A program made the translations under genes and the position numbers. A DNA stretch of 64,000 bases from Paracoccaceae bacterium (GTDB lineage: Bacteria; Pseudomonadota; Alphaproteobacteria; Rhodobacterales; Rhodobacteraceae): NCBI GenBank assembly GCA_026710155.1, contig JAPORQ010000046.1, positions 20,918 through 84,917 on the forward strand. The letters run 5' to 3'. Below the pieces are notes generated by a model, which had not been told where the DNA came from, ran no database searches, and saw nothing but the letters and a program-made list of their open reading frames with translations. Below, piece after piece: positions 56,384 to 64,000 of this stretch; positions within the stretch are counted from its first letter, which is position 1; each line of letters begins with the position of its first letter.

Positions 56384-56564
56384 AACGATTCCCAGAAATG
56401 ATTAATCCACAAATGAAGTTGTCGGCTCCATATCAACCCAACAAGGGGAAATATACATTGAAAGATAAAATATAACCCCAGATACCGTTTTTGATCCGCA
56501 TCACCACGGCTGAAACGCCATGCATTCACTATTGGAAAACCGGGTTAACCAGAAGCAACTATCC

Positions 56565-57896
56565 TCAGGTTTCTCCCATCAGGGATTTGTCAAAGGGATA
56601 GGTTGTCAGATTGTCAGGACCATTTTCAGTAACCAGAACCTGATCCTCCAACTTGATGGAAAAGTCACCACCTTCAGGGCTGACCAAAGCCTCGACACAG
56701 AACACCATGCCCGGCTCGACACAATAATCAAAGGCACCCTTCGTATAACCATCCGGATAGGTGATACCGGGCCATTCATCGCAAAGGCCAACGCCATGCA
56801 TCAGAACACCATATTTTTGCTTTTGATAGATTGGCTCAAGCCGATGACACTTGAATGTCAAATCATCAAAAGGGGTTCCGGGTTGTAGCAATTGCATGTT
56901 GTGCTGGATATGCTCAACCCCATGTTTCATTGCATCAATCATGTCCTGGCGGGGCTTTTGGTTGCCTATCCACCAGGTTCGTGAAATATCCGTACAGATG
57001 CCATAGCATCCAACCAAGTCGGTATCAAATGCCAGGATTTCATTATTCTGCAATTTGCGGGGACCGCATTCCTGAAACCAGGGGTTGGTTCTAGGTCCGG
57101 TTGCCAACAGTCTCGTTTCAATCCATTCACCACCCCGCTTGATGTTTTCGGCATGCAATACCGACCATATCTCATCTTCCGACATGCCCGGCTTGGTGGC
57201 ATCTTCCATGGCCTTGACGGAAACTTCACAGGCATGGCTTGCACATCTCATGGCCAGGATTTCATCAGGTCCCTTGATCGAACGGGATTTTTCCGTAAGT
57301 TCTTCACCGTTCATGATCTCAAAACCAGCACTTTCAAGGGCCCGCAAGCCAGCAACCATTATTTTATCGACAGCAAGCCGGCGGTTGTTGCCACCATGTT
57401 CCTTGATCAATTGTTCAATTTCACCGGCAAATGCTACGGAACGTTTCTCGCCGCTATCACCAGCAGCGAAGTAAAAGAGCGACGCTCCGGTTCTCACCTC
57501 CCTGACCAAGGGATTGAAATCGGCAAGAAACAGGGAGGATTTGTAATCCCAGATAACCATGTAGCCATCGGCACATAACAGAACGGCTCGAAATGGGTTG
57601 TGGGTGTTCCACAACTGCATGTTGGTTGAATCAGTGGCATAACGAATGTTTAGGGGATCAAACAGCAATATACCACCATAGTCACGATCAACAATGTGCT
57701 GGATGAGCCTTTTCCATCTGTAGCCCCTCATCCTTTCCAGATTCGGCAGTTTCAGTCCGGCTTCTTCCCATTCCTCGTATGCAAGCAGGGTTGGTCCAAT
57801 TTCAATTCGGTCATGGTCATTGACAGTTCCATCCTTGAGATGCTTACCTTTAGAAGGATCTATTTTCCGTGTGGTTGAAAAATGTTCCTGGTCCAT
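56565..57896 (-). CDS. dddP: Dimethylsulfoniopropionate (DMSP) lyase DddP
   Basis: DddP cleaves DMSP to dimethyl sulfide and acrylate. It is an M24 (creatinase/aminopeptidase P) fold protein with two metals. The 443 residues match the DddP sequence I remember from Roseovarius along the whole length: DNDRIEIGP-like start, DPLNIRYATDSTNMQLWNTHNPFRA, NIKRGGEWIETRLLATGPRTNPWFQECGP, DTDLVGCYGICTDISRTWW and LMHGVGLCDEWP. Metal ligands Asp, Asp, His, Glu and Glu are in place. ATG 57896 has AGGGAG upstream. No DMSP transporter is adjacent. A general Xaa-Pro peptidase is an unlikely alternative. Confidence 0.92.
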   Translation of the reverse strand: MDQEHFSTTRKIDPSKGKHLKDGTVNDHDRIEIGPTLLAYEEWEEAGLKLPNLERMRGYRWKRLIQHIVDRDYGGILLFDPLNIRYATDSTNMQLWNTHNPFRAVLLCADGYMVIWDYKSSLFLADFNPLVREVRTGASLFYFAAGDSGEKRSVAFAGEIEQLIKEHGGNNRRLAVDKIMVAGLRALESAGFEIMNGEELTEKSRSIKGPDEILAMRCASHACEVSVKAMEDATKPGMSEDEIWSVLHAENIKRGGEWIETRLLATGPRTNPWFQECGPRKLQNNEILAFDTDLVGCYGICTDISRTWWIGNQKPRQDMIDAMKHGVEHIQHNMQLLQPGTPFDDLTFKCHRLEPIYQKQKYGVLMHGVGLCDEWPGITYPDGYTKGAFDYCVEPGMVFCVEALVSPEGGDFSIKLEDQVLVTENGPDNLTTYPFDKSLMGET

Positions 57897-57993
57897 AAAA
57901 TAATTCTCCCTGATTTGAATTCCATTATCGAATGGAATTTGGTACAAGCAAGATTAAATCAAACTCTCCAATATCTCCTTGTTTATCAAACCG

Positions 57994-58794
57994 ATGCTTC
58001 ACGAGTTTCACGAAATTTGTCAAGAAAATCTTTCCTTTGAACCCTGGGTTGAGGAAAAAACCAGAAGGTTGCCGGGAATCAACCCGCTAGGGACACGTGA
58101 CTGGCTGTTTCGTGATGATGCCTTTGACAGGCAAATGAGGTACAGGGATCATCTGATCAAGACCAAACGGGACATGGTTTTTGATTGTACCGGGGAGGGA
58201 GACCGAATCGCCGAGGAATTGCTTCGAACCATTTGTGAAGCACTTCATGACAGTGAGGATTATATTTGGGGAAAAGGTCATGTCACCAGACCAGACGGGC
58301 AAATCATTGCATTAAACGATGATCATCCCCTGATCATTGCAGGCCGTTTGGTCCAGGAGGATTTGTGCCTGCTACATGATGGTGGTAATCAACATGTCCT
58401 GGTTGGTGCCATATTATGTTTTCCGGCAAGTTGGCTTCTGGCTGAAAAAATGGGCTTGCCACTTACCTCAATTCATGACCCCGTATCCCAGTACGATGAT
58501 CGTATTGCAATGGTGGTTCAGCGGATGTTTGACAATTTACAACCTGACAGGATTATTTACCGAGGGAATTATCTTTCTTATACCAATCCTGATCTCCACC
58601 AGCCGAGAAGCATGAATAATAGGCGAGACAAGGACAGGACTGGTAAAAAGTGGGCAAGGGTGGAACGCCAGACGCTCAGGAAACTGAATGATACCAAGGG
58701 GGTTGTATTTGGAATCCATACATCGGTATGTCCACAGGACAATTTATCCGATCCCGGCCAGTTCGAAAACTATCTGTCTGAAAAGGAACACTGA
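57994..58794 (+). CDS. DUF3445 haem-dependent oxidative N-demethylase-like protein
   Basis: This 266-residue protein is of the DUF3445 family. Recognisable segments are LGTRDWLFRDDAF near residue 35, HDGGNQHVLVGAILCFPASWLLAEKMG with the likely haem-site histidine, SIHDPVSQYDDRI, and RVERQTLRKLNDTKGVVFGIHTSV. Members demethylate small amines such as dimethylamine or act with an aromatic-type reductase. ATG 57994 is the first ATG; the frame opens at a TTG at 57979. It is divergent from dddP across a gap of about 100 bp, so the two may share regulation. Confidence 0.82.
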   Translation: MLHEFHEICQENLSFEPWVEEKTRRLPGINPLGTRDWLFRDDAFDRQMRYRDHLIKTKRDMVFDCTGEGDRIAEELLRTICEALHDSEDYIWGKGHVTRPDGQIIALNDDHPLIIAGRLVQEDLCLLHDGGNQHVLVGAILCFPASWLLAEKMGLPLTSIHDPVSQYDDRIAMVVQRMFDNLQPDRIIYRGNYLSYTNPDLHQPRSMNNRRDKDRTGKKWARVERQTLRKLNDTKGVVFGIHTSVCPQDNLSDPGQFENYLSEKEH

Positions 58795-58890
58795 AGACCC
58801 CAATGTTTGGCAACACTTTAAAACATGTAAAATGGCGAAATCATTAATATTCAAATACAACTTTTCAGGTTGGGGAGTTAGGGTTTTACG

Positions 58891-59502
58891 TTGTCTCTTC
58901 AACTGACTTTCAATCAGATTAGTGAAGGTTTGAAAACCTACAGGGGCGGATCATCGGATTACATGCTGAATGAAGGGATGCTCGATCATTTGCCGCGGGC
59001 CAAAAGACCGGCCAGCGTACTGATACCCCTTGTCAGCAAGCCCGATGGGATAATGGTTATATTCACCAGGCGCTCAAGCCATCTCAAGTACCACGCAGGA
59101 CAGATTTCCTTTCCGGGTGGAAAAGCCGAACACTCGGACCGGAATGAATTTGAGACTGCCCTGAGAGAAGCAAAAGAGGAAATTGGATTGGATCCCGCTC
59201 AAGTTGAAATTCTTGGGGCATGTCCTCCCCATGAGACGGTAACCGGTTTCAGAATTACCCCGTTTGTTGGCAAGGTGGATCCCTTTTTTGAGGCCGTGGC
59301 CCAAATCGATGAGGTCGCAGAAATCTTTGAGGTTTCGCTTAACTTTCTGATGGATTTAACAAACTACCGTATTGAATCCATAATGAGGGGTGGACAAAAA
59401 TACAGATACATTGGGCTCAATTACCATGAGTATCATATCTGGGGAGCAACGGCAAGAATACTCAATGGTCTTGCCAGACATTTCAACGAACGATGCGAAT
59501 AA
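58891..59502 (+). CDS. NUDIX hydrolase (CoA pyrophosphatase type)
   Basis: This 203-residue protein carries the CoA-type motif LKYHAGQISFPGGKAE followed by the NUDIX box around GGKAEHSD...ALREAKEEIGLDP, with the catalytic REAKEEIG. NudL-like enzymes hydrolyse CoA to 4'-phosphopantetheine and 3',5'-ADP. The start TTG 58891 reads MSLQLTFNQ. It overlaps cca by 10 bp. Confidence 0.88.
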   Translation: MSLQLTFNQISEGLKTYRGGSSDYMLNEGMLDHLPRAKRPASVLIPLVSKPDGIMVIFTRRSSHLKYHAGQISFPGGKAEHSDRNEFETALREAKEEIGLDPAQVEILGACPPHETVTGFRITPFVGKVDPFFEAVAQIDEVAEIFEVSLNFLMDLTNYRIESIMRGGQKYRYIGLNYHEYHIWGATARILNGLARHFNERCE

Positions 59503-60650
59503 AACGATTTTGGCAAAATGATCAGTTTCTGTTAGGGTTGTTCAAGCTTTTCCGGAATGAAGGATATCAACTGTATTTTGTAGGTGGATGTGTCAGGGAC
59601 AGTATCCTGCAAAAAAAACCTTCCGATCTTGACCTGGCAACTGATGCCACACCGACCGAAATGAAGGAAATGTTCAATCGAGGGAAAATCTTTTTCAAGC
59701 CGATAGGAATTGAATTTGGCTCTTTGTTGGTAGGATCAAATGGGATATCGATTACCACCTTTCGCAAGGATATAAAGACCTTTGGCAGGAAGGTCGAGGT
59801 CTGTTTTGCGACGGATTTGGAGACGGATTCCTCCCGTCGGGATTTTACCATAAACGCACTTTATGCGGACCATGAAGGAAAAGTACATGATCCCAGGGGA
59901 GGGTTGAAGGATCTGCAGAAAAAACGGATCAGGTTCATAGGTAATCCCGTTAATCGAATCAATGAGGATTATTTGCGCATATTGCGATTTTTTAGGTTCA
60001 GTGCCCTTTATGGTGATTCTGCCAAGGGATGTGATTCCGAGGGTTTGGCTGCCATTCGGAAGTTTCAGGCTGAAAAACTCGATTTGTTATCCGGGTTTAG
60101 AATCAGATCCGAAATTTTCCGAATTCTATCCGTGAGGCCACTCTATTGGTGTCTCCGGGAATGGGAGAATACTCCCAGCTGGAACTGGCACTTCCCGGAA
60201 GGTCAGGCCCTGAAACATGAGAAACTTGAACAAATGGAAAGCGCACACCAGTTTGAACCCAATTTAATTAGCAGTCTTGCGGTACTGAATATCAACACAA
60301 AGAATTGTAAATTGGATTTAACAAGGGTTGAGCGTTTAAAACTTGACACTTTGTTACAATATTCAAAGGATACCGAATGTTCACTTGAAGAGTTGGCATA
60401 TCTGCTTGGCAAGGAAACAACTGAGGCTATAATCCTGCTCAGGAACATACTGGGTAATGAGGAAATCCCCTCAGACTTCAAGTCAAGGGTTGATTTTGCC
60501 GCAAGTCAGGAATTTCCTGTCAAGGCAAAGGATTTGGGAACAAGATATGAAGGGAAGGAATTGGGCGACAAACTCAGGGAATTGCAAAGGGTATGGATCG
60601 CATCAGGTTTTGAGGCATCCAAATCAGCCTTGCTGGAATTGGTACAGTAA
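59493..60650 (+). CDS. cca: CCA tRNA nucleotidyltransferase
   Basis: This 385-residue class II nucleotidyltransferase has motif A in YFVGGCVRDSILQKKPSDLDLATDATP (catalytic DLD), then RRDFTINALYAD, and motif RINEDYLRILRFFRFSALYG. It adds or repairs the 3' CCA of tRNAs, or adds poly(A). The NUDIX-cca order is common in Alphaproteobacteria. C-terminal conservation is weaker but the length is normal. Confidence 0.94.
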   Translation: MRIKRFWQNDQFLLGLFKLFRNEGYQLYFVGGCVRDSILQKKPSDLDLATDATPTEMKEMFNRGKIFFKPIGIEFGSLLVGSNGISITTFRKDIKTFGRKVEVCFATDLETDSSRRDFTINALYADHEGKVHDPRGGLKDLQKKRIRFIGNPVNRINEDYLRILRFFRFSALYGDSAKGCDSEGLAAIRKFQAEKLDLLSGFRIRSEIFRILSVRPLYWCLREWENTPSWNWHFPEGQALKHEKLEQMESAHQFEPNLISSLAVLNINTKNCKLDLTRVERLKLDTLLQYSKDTECSLEELAYLLGKETTEAIILLRNILGNEEIPSDFKSRVDFAASQEFPVKAKDLGTRYEGKELGDKLRELQRVWIASGFEASKSALLELVQ

Positions 60651-60694
60651 AAGGCAAGGAAACCAATGCTAGTGGTTGAAATCATGGTAGGATC

Positions 60695-62554
60695 TTGTTG
60701 TTCGGTAAGTTGATTAATCCATATCAGTATTCGGAGGGTGATCCACCACAGACCCTGGGCCGGTTTTACCGGTGGTGCTTGCACGGGTCGTTTCCACTGA
60801 TTTTCATTGGTTGTGTGGTGTCCATGCTGGCAGGTTCGCTGGAGGTATTTTCCGCCTTGATATTGGGGTTGGTCATCGACAGTGCGGTATCAACGGATCT
60901 GAACAACATCTTTACCGACAATGTCCTGCTCCTTGGCGCTGCCGTTGTTTTCTTTCTGGTAGTCAGACCCTTTGCCTTTGGGGGAAGTTCCTATATCAAC
61001 TCGGTCCTTATCAATCCGAATATCAATTCACTGGTGCTTTCAAGACTCCATCGCCATACAATGGATCAGGCCATTTCATTTTTTGATGATGATTTTGCCG
61101 GTAGAATATCTCAGAAACAACTGCAGGCATCAAGGGCAATTTCGGAAACAGTCAATGAATTTGTCAACGTGATTTCGTTTGCCATGGCCTCCTTGGTGGG
61201 ATCATTCCTGCTCCTCGTTTCAATTGATTACAGGATGGCCATATCGCTTATGGTCTGGCTTTTCTGCTATATTTTCCTCATTCGCTGGTTCTTGCCCAGA
61301 ATAAGAAAAAAATCTGCCAGCAGGGCAGGTGCCCGTTCCATGCTTTCCGGCCAAATTGTCGACACGATAACGAACATAAGGACAGTCAAGCTCTTTGCCC
61401 ATTACCAGCATGAGGATCGGGCTGCCCTGGATGCCTTGGAAAACTTTCGTTGCAAAGCTACGGAATTTGGCCTGGTTGCTTCTTCCTTCAGATATTTCCT
61501 GATGTTGCTTTCGGGATTGCTCCCGGTCATTCTGGTTGGCGGTTCCCTCCTGCTCTGGTCGAATGGCATGACCACGACAGGAGATATTGCCGCAACGGGT
61601 TCGGTTGCCATCAGGATTGCCCAGATGTCAGGTTGGGTCAGTTTTGTACTGATGGCAATTTACTCCAATGTGGGTGAAGCCGAAGACGGCATGAGAACCC
61701 TTGCCCATCCACATCAGCTCATTGACACACCTCAGGCCAAGGAAGTGCCCGGGCTGAAGGGCAATATAGAATTCAGGAATGTTTCTTTCCGTTATGGGAG
61801 GGAAATCGGTGGCGTTACCAACATTGATCTTCAAATTGAACCTGGCGAACACATCGGACTTGTCGGGGAATCCGGCGCCGGAAAATCGACCCTCGTCACC
61901 CTGTTGATGAGATTATATGATCCTGAAGGTGGAGCCATCATGATTGATGGCAATGATATCCGCAACATCACACAGGAAAGCCTGAGGAATCAAATCAGCA
62001 TGGTAACCCAGGAAACTGCCATGTTCAATAGATCGGCCCGGGAAAACATTGCCTATGGCAATCCAGAGGCAACTTGGGATGAGGTCGTAGAAGCATCCAT
62101 CAAGGCTCAGGCTCATGATTTCATTATCAACATGGAGGATCGTTTTGGCCGTAGGGGATATGATGCCCATTTGGGCGAGAGAGGGGTAAAACTGTCCGGA
62201 GGTCAAAGGCAAAGAATTGCCTTGGCAAGAGCGGTTTTGAAAGATGCTCCGATCATGGTTCTGGACGAGGCCACATCAGCATTGGATTCAACAGTTGAAG
62301 AATACATCCAGGATGCGTTGCGACAGATCATCGTGGGAAAAACGGTTATTGCCATAGCTCACAGATTATCCACAGTATTACGTATGGACCGCATTATTGT
62401 CATGCATGAGGGGAATATCGTCGAGCAGGGTACTGTTGATGATCTGCTGGCAAAGGGAGGGGTATTCAGCCAGCATTGGGAAAAGCAGGTCGGCGGTTTT
62501 ATCGGCATTGATCCTGATGCAGATAGCCAAATCAGATCAAATACAGGAGGATGA
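60695..62554 (+). CDS. ABC exporter, fused permease and ATPase (MsbA-type)
   Basis: This 619-residue protein has six transmembrane helices in the first 350 residues (from FPLIFIGCVVSMLAGSLEVF) and a C-terminal ATPase. Walker A is GESGAGKSTLVTL, the signature LSGGQRQRIALARAV, Walker B IMVLDEATSALDST and the switch His is in IAHRLSTV. It is of the lipid/multidrug exporter class and probably a homodimer. The start TTG 60695 has TAGGAT nearby. The substrate is unknown. Confidence 0.9.
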   Translation: MLFGKLINPYQYSEGDPPQTLGRFYRWCLHGSFPLIFIGCVVSMLAGSLEVFSALILGLVIDSAVSTDLNNIFTDNVLLLGAAVVFFLVVRPFAFGGSSYINSVLINPNINSLVLSRLHRHTMDQAISFFDDDFAGRISQKQLQASRAISETVNEFVNVISFAMASLVGSFLLLVSIDYRMAISLMVWLFCYIFLIRWFLPRIRKKSASRAGARSMLSGQIVDTITNIRTVKLFAHYQHEDRAALDALENFRCKATEFGLVASSFRYFLMLLSGLLPVILVGGSLLLWSNGMTTTGDIAATGSVAIRIAQMSGWVSFVLMAIYSNVGEAEDGMRTLAHPHQLIDTPQAKEVPGLKGNIEFRNVSFRYGREIGGVTNIDLQIEPGEHIGLVGESGAGKSTLVTLLMRLYDPEGGAIMIDGNDIRNITQESLRNQISMVTQETAMFNRSARENIAYGNPEATWDEVVEASIKAQAHDFIINMEDRFGRRGYDAHLGERGVKLSGGQRQRIALARAVLKDAPIMVLDEATSALDSTVEEYIQDALRQIIVGKTVIAIAHRLSTVLRMDRIIVMHEGNIVEQGTVDDLLAKGGVFSQHWEKQVGGFIGIDPDADSQIRSNTGG

Positions 62555-62902
62555 TCCTTGTCTCTTCAATTCTGGACGAGGTATGAATTCGATTGTTATG
62601 CGATTTCCCAAAAGTGGCAATGAATAAACAACTCAAAATCATATCAATTTTCTTACCCCAAGTTTCTATAAAGGATTAACCCATTCAAGCCTTTTTTTTA
62701 TGATGATCTTGAGGCTGGAATTTCGATCACAATTTTCTAATTCGCCATGAGTCTTTACCTTTTGGAAATGTTATTATACCTGAATATTCCCCCTTTCCAG
62801 TTCTTTCGAATAGAACCCGCTTTGGCCCTGTTTCTTAAGGGGCAAGATACCGTGTAGATCGGGCAAAAAAGCCTCAAAGATATACTGTTCTAAAGGGATC
62901 GT
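62555..62902. other. Intergenic region left of the resolvase
   Basis: No gene is seen. The sequence turns A/T-rich and then abruptly G+C-rich beyond 63000, marking a likely insertion boundary within or just right of this stretch. Confidence 0.35.
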
Positions 62903-62974
62903 TTACGGACAGGCCAGAAAAAACTGTCCGTAATATGGCATTTTTCATTGTGAACACACAAATAATTACGGACA
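62903..62974. promoter_or_regulatory. Res-like repeat cluster upstream of the resolvase
   Basis: TTACGGACAG (62903-62912) and its exact inverse CTGTCCGTAA (62924-62933) form one dyad. A third copy TTACGGACA lies at 62966-62974. The cluster ends 34 bp before the resolvase start, the usual place of a res recombination site and operator. Confidence 0.6.
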
Positions 62975-63007
62975 ACCATATTTTTACATTTTTTAAGGAG
63001 GCCAACC

Positions 63008-63586
63008 ATTTCCAGGGCCTTTGCCTATACCCGTGTCTCAACTGCCGACCAAGAAACCGATAACCAGATCCATGAAATCCGTGATGCGGGTTTCAGTATC
63101 GAGCCCCACCGCATCATCACCGAAACCATTTCCGGATCCAAGTCGATGGCACGGAGGAAAGGCTTTTCATGCCTCCTCAACAAGATTGAGCAGGGTGATC
63201 TCCTGGTCGTCACCAAGCTTGACAGGCTGGGACGGGACGCCATCGATGTCAGCATGACGGTCGAAAAACTGTCGGGGATGGGAATCAAGGTCCACTGCCT
63301 GGTCCCCGGTGGGGTGGATCTCACAAGCTCTGCCGGCAAGATGACCATGAACGTGATCAACGCCGTTGTCCAGTTTGAGCGCGACCTGCTCATTGAACGG
63401 ACACAGGCCGGGTTGGCACGCGCCCGGGCCAAGGGTAGGAAACCGGGAAGACCGATGGTTCTGTCCCCGGATCAAAGGCAGGAAGTACGTGATCGGCTTG
63501 ATGGCGGGGAGACGGTCTCGGCCATCGCAAGGGCGATGCAAACAAGCCGGCAGACGATCATGCAGGCCAGGGATGAAGGCTGTTGA
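63008..63586 (+). CDS. Serine resolvase/invertase
   Basis: This 192-residue site-specific recombinase has the catalytic serine in YTRVSTADQ (residue 11), VTKLDRLGRD near residue 78, and a C-terminal helix-turn-helix (VSAIARAMQTSRQTI). The first in-frame ATG (63146) lies beyond the catalytic serine, and no GTG or TTG precedes it. ATT 63008 lies 6 nt after a perfect AAGGAGG (62995-63001), so ATT must be the start. The gene is clearly richer in G+C than its surroundings, a sign of recent transfer from a plasmid or Tn3-like element. Confidence 0.9.
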   Translation: MSRAFAYTRVSTADQETDNQIHEIRDAGFSIEPHRIITETISGSKSMARRKGFSCLLNKIEQGDLLVVTKLDRLGRDAIDVSMTVEKLSGMGIKVHCLVPGGVDLTSSAGKMTMNVINAVVQFERDLLIERTQAGLARARAKGRKPGRPMVLSPDQRQEVRDRLDGGETVSAIARAMQTSRQTIMQARDEGC

Positions 63587-63661
63587 TTCTGGGGTTCTGT
63601 TTTACCCCACTTGACATAATGGAGATTATCGGCCTTGCCTTGCCCTCCGATGTCCCCCTAT

Positions 63662-63701
63662 AGATAAAATCTTATCTCATTTCCTCCCTATTAGAGGAAA
63701 T
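63662..63701. promoter_or_regulatory. Paired inverted repeats before the last gene
   Basis: AGATAA/TTATCT (63662-63677) is followed directly by ATTTCCTC/GAGGAAAT (63679-63701, 7-base loop). The pair lies 41-80 bp upstream of the next start and may be an operator or an RNA hairpin. Confidence 0.4.
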
Positions 63702-63741
63702 GATTCCCAAACTAATTAATCCAATTAAAAGGAGATATTAA

Positions 63742-64000
63742 ATGACAAATAAACATACTGATCAAGAACTTATTGATTTGATACTCAAGCTTGAAGATGA
63801 GCTTCAGGCAAAAGGCTTGGTTCCCAAGTATCGAGCTTTTGGACTGCCTATTTGTGCCATGCAAAAACTTGGATATAAAAATTTCCTAGTACTTGATCCA
63901 GGTTCTAATCCATTGCTGGAACGTATACACAATCTCCACAAGCCCTTTTATCGAGATAAGGACATTCGATCTGGAGGAAGTCATGGTGGAGCCTTCATGT
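63742..64000 (+). CDS. Unknown protein, 3'-truncated by the window
   Basis: Translation starts at ATG 63742 behind AAAAGGAGAT and stays open for 86 codons to the window edge: it opens TNKHTDQELIDLILKLEDEL and continues with PICAMQKLGYKNFLVLDPG. No family is recognised. Low G+C contrasts with the resolvase just upstream, so it may belong to a different segment. Confidence 0.6.
   Translation, partial: MTNKHTDQELIDLILKLEDELQAKGLVPKYRAFGLPICAMQKLGYKNFLVLDPGSNPLLERIHNLHKPFYRDKDIRSGGSHGGAFM

Noticed and set aside
1..64000. CRISPR arrays, rRNA genes or tmRNA
   Set aside because: No regularly spaced direct repeats of 24-40 bp and no rRNA or tmRNA signature were found on reading the window.

Overview
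The window looks like chromosome from a marine alphaproteobacterium with moderate G+C (my impression is mid-40s percent, not computed). Lineage evidence is gcrA, the ethylmalonyl-CoA-pathway dehydrogenase mcd, an aapJQMP amino-acid transporter, DUF1244, and the block rpmH-rnpA-yidD-yidC-engB-argB. A convincing DMSP lyase gene (dddP) points to marine life. I cannot name the species; a SAR116-like or Rhodobacterales-like organism is a guess.

Layout. 1-3985: peptide/nickel-type ABC operon, cut by the left edge. 4303-11320: argD-argF, gcrA, mcd, a TauE/SafE permease and pckA. 11442-12078: decayed PIN-toxin/antitoxin pair. 12246-18826: SLC13 permease, then a complete BMP-family (nucleoside-type) ABC transporter. 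18975-22457: MetE-like methyltransferase, GalB-type hydratase, RraA-type aldolase and a ring-cleavage dioxygenase, probably one aromatic-catabolism operon. 22487-23460: metallophosphoesterase and tRNA-Arg(ACG).

24090-34810 is the accessory region. It holds a three-gene DUF262 / DUF3696-ATPase / unknown operon that looks like phage defence, a class I aldolase, remnants of IS110- and ISL3-type transposases, a sugar ABC operon with a frameshifted binding protein, and a solitary type I restriction specificity gene (hsdS).

The main discovery is a family of small mobile elements in this region. Two MITEs of 180 and 181 bp (24098-24277, 30041-30221) and a 1.17-kb cassette whose only gene is hsdS (33594-34760) have related terminal inverted repeats (core GG-N4-TATATAC). 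Each is flanked by its own perfect 8-bp A/T-rich direct repeat, the mark of transposition. The hsdS cassette has no transposase, so it is a mobile insertion cassette that moves DNA-recognition specificity. Its hsdS also carries a G9 tract exactly between the two target-recognition halves, which suggests phase variation.

34940-62554 is mostly housekeeping: arg, ribosomal, RNase P and YidC genes, a histidine kinase-DUF1643-SixA cluster, aapJQMP, fghA, pheS-rplT-rpmI, argG, dddP, cca and an ABC exporter. The right end carries a G+C-richer serine resolvase with res-like repeats and an unknown gene cut by the edge. Three genes (14165, 41202, 63008) appear to start at ATT or CTG behind strong Shine-Dalgarno sequences and would be mis-started by ordinary gene callers.
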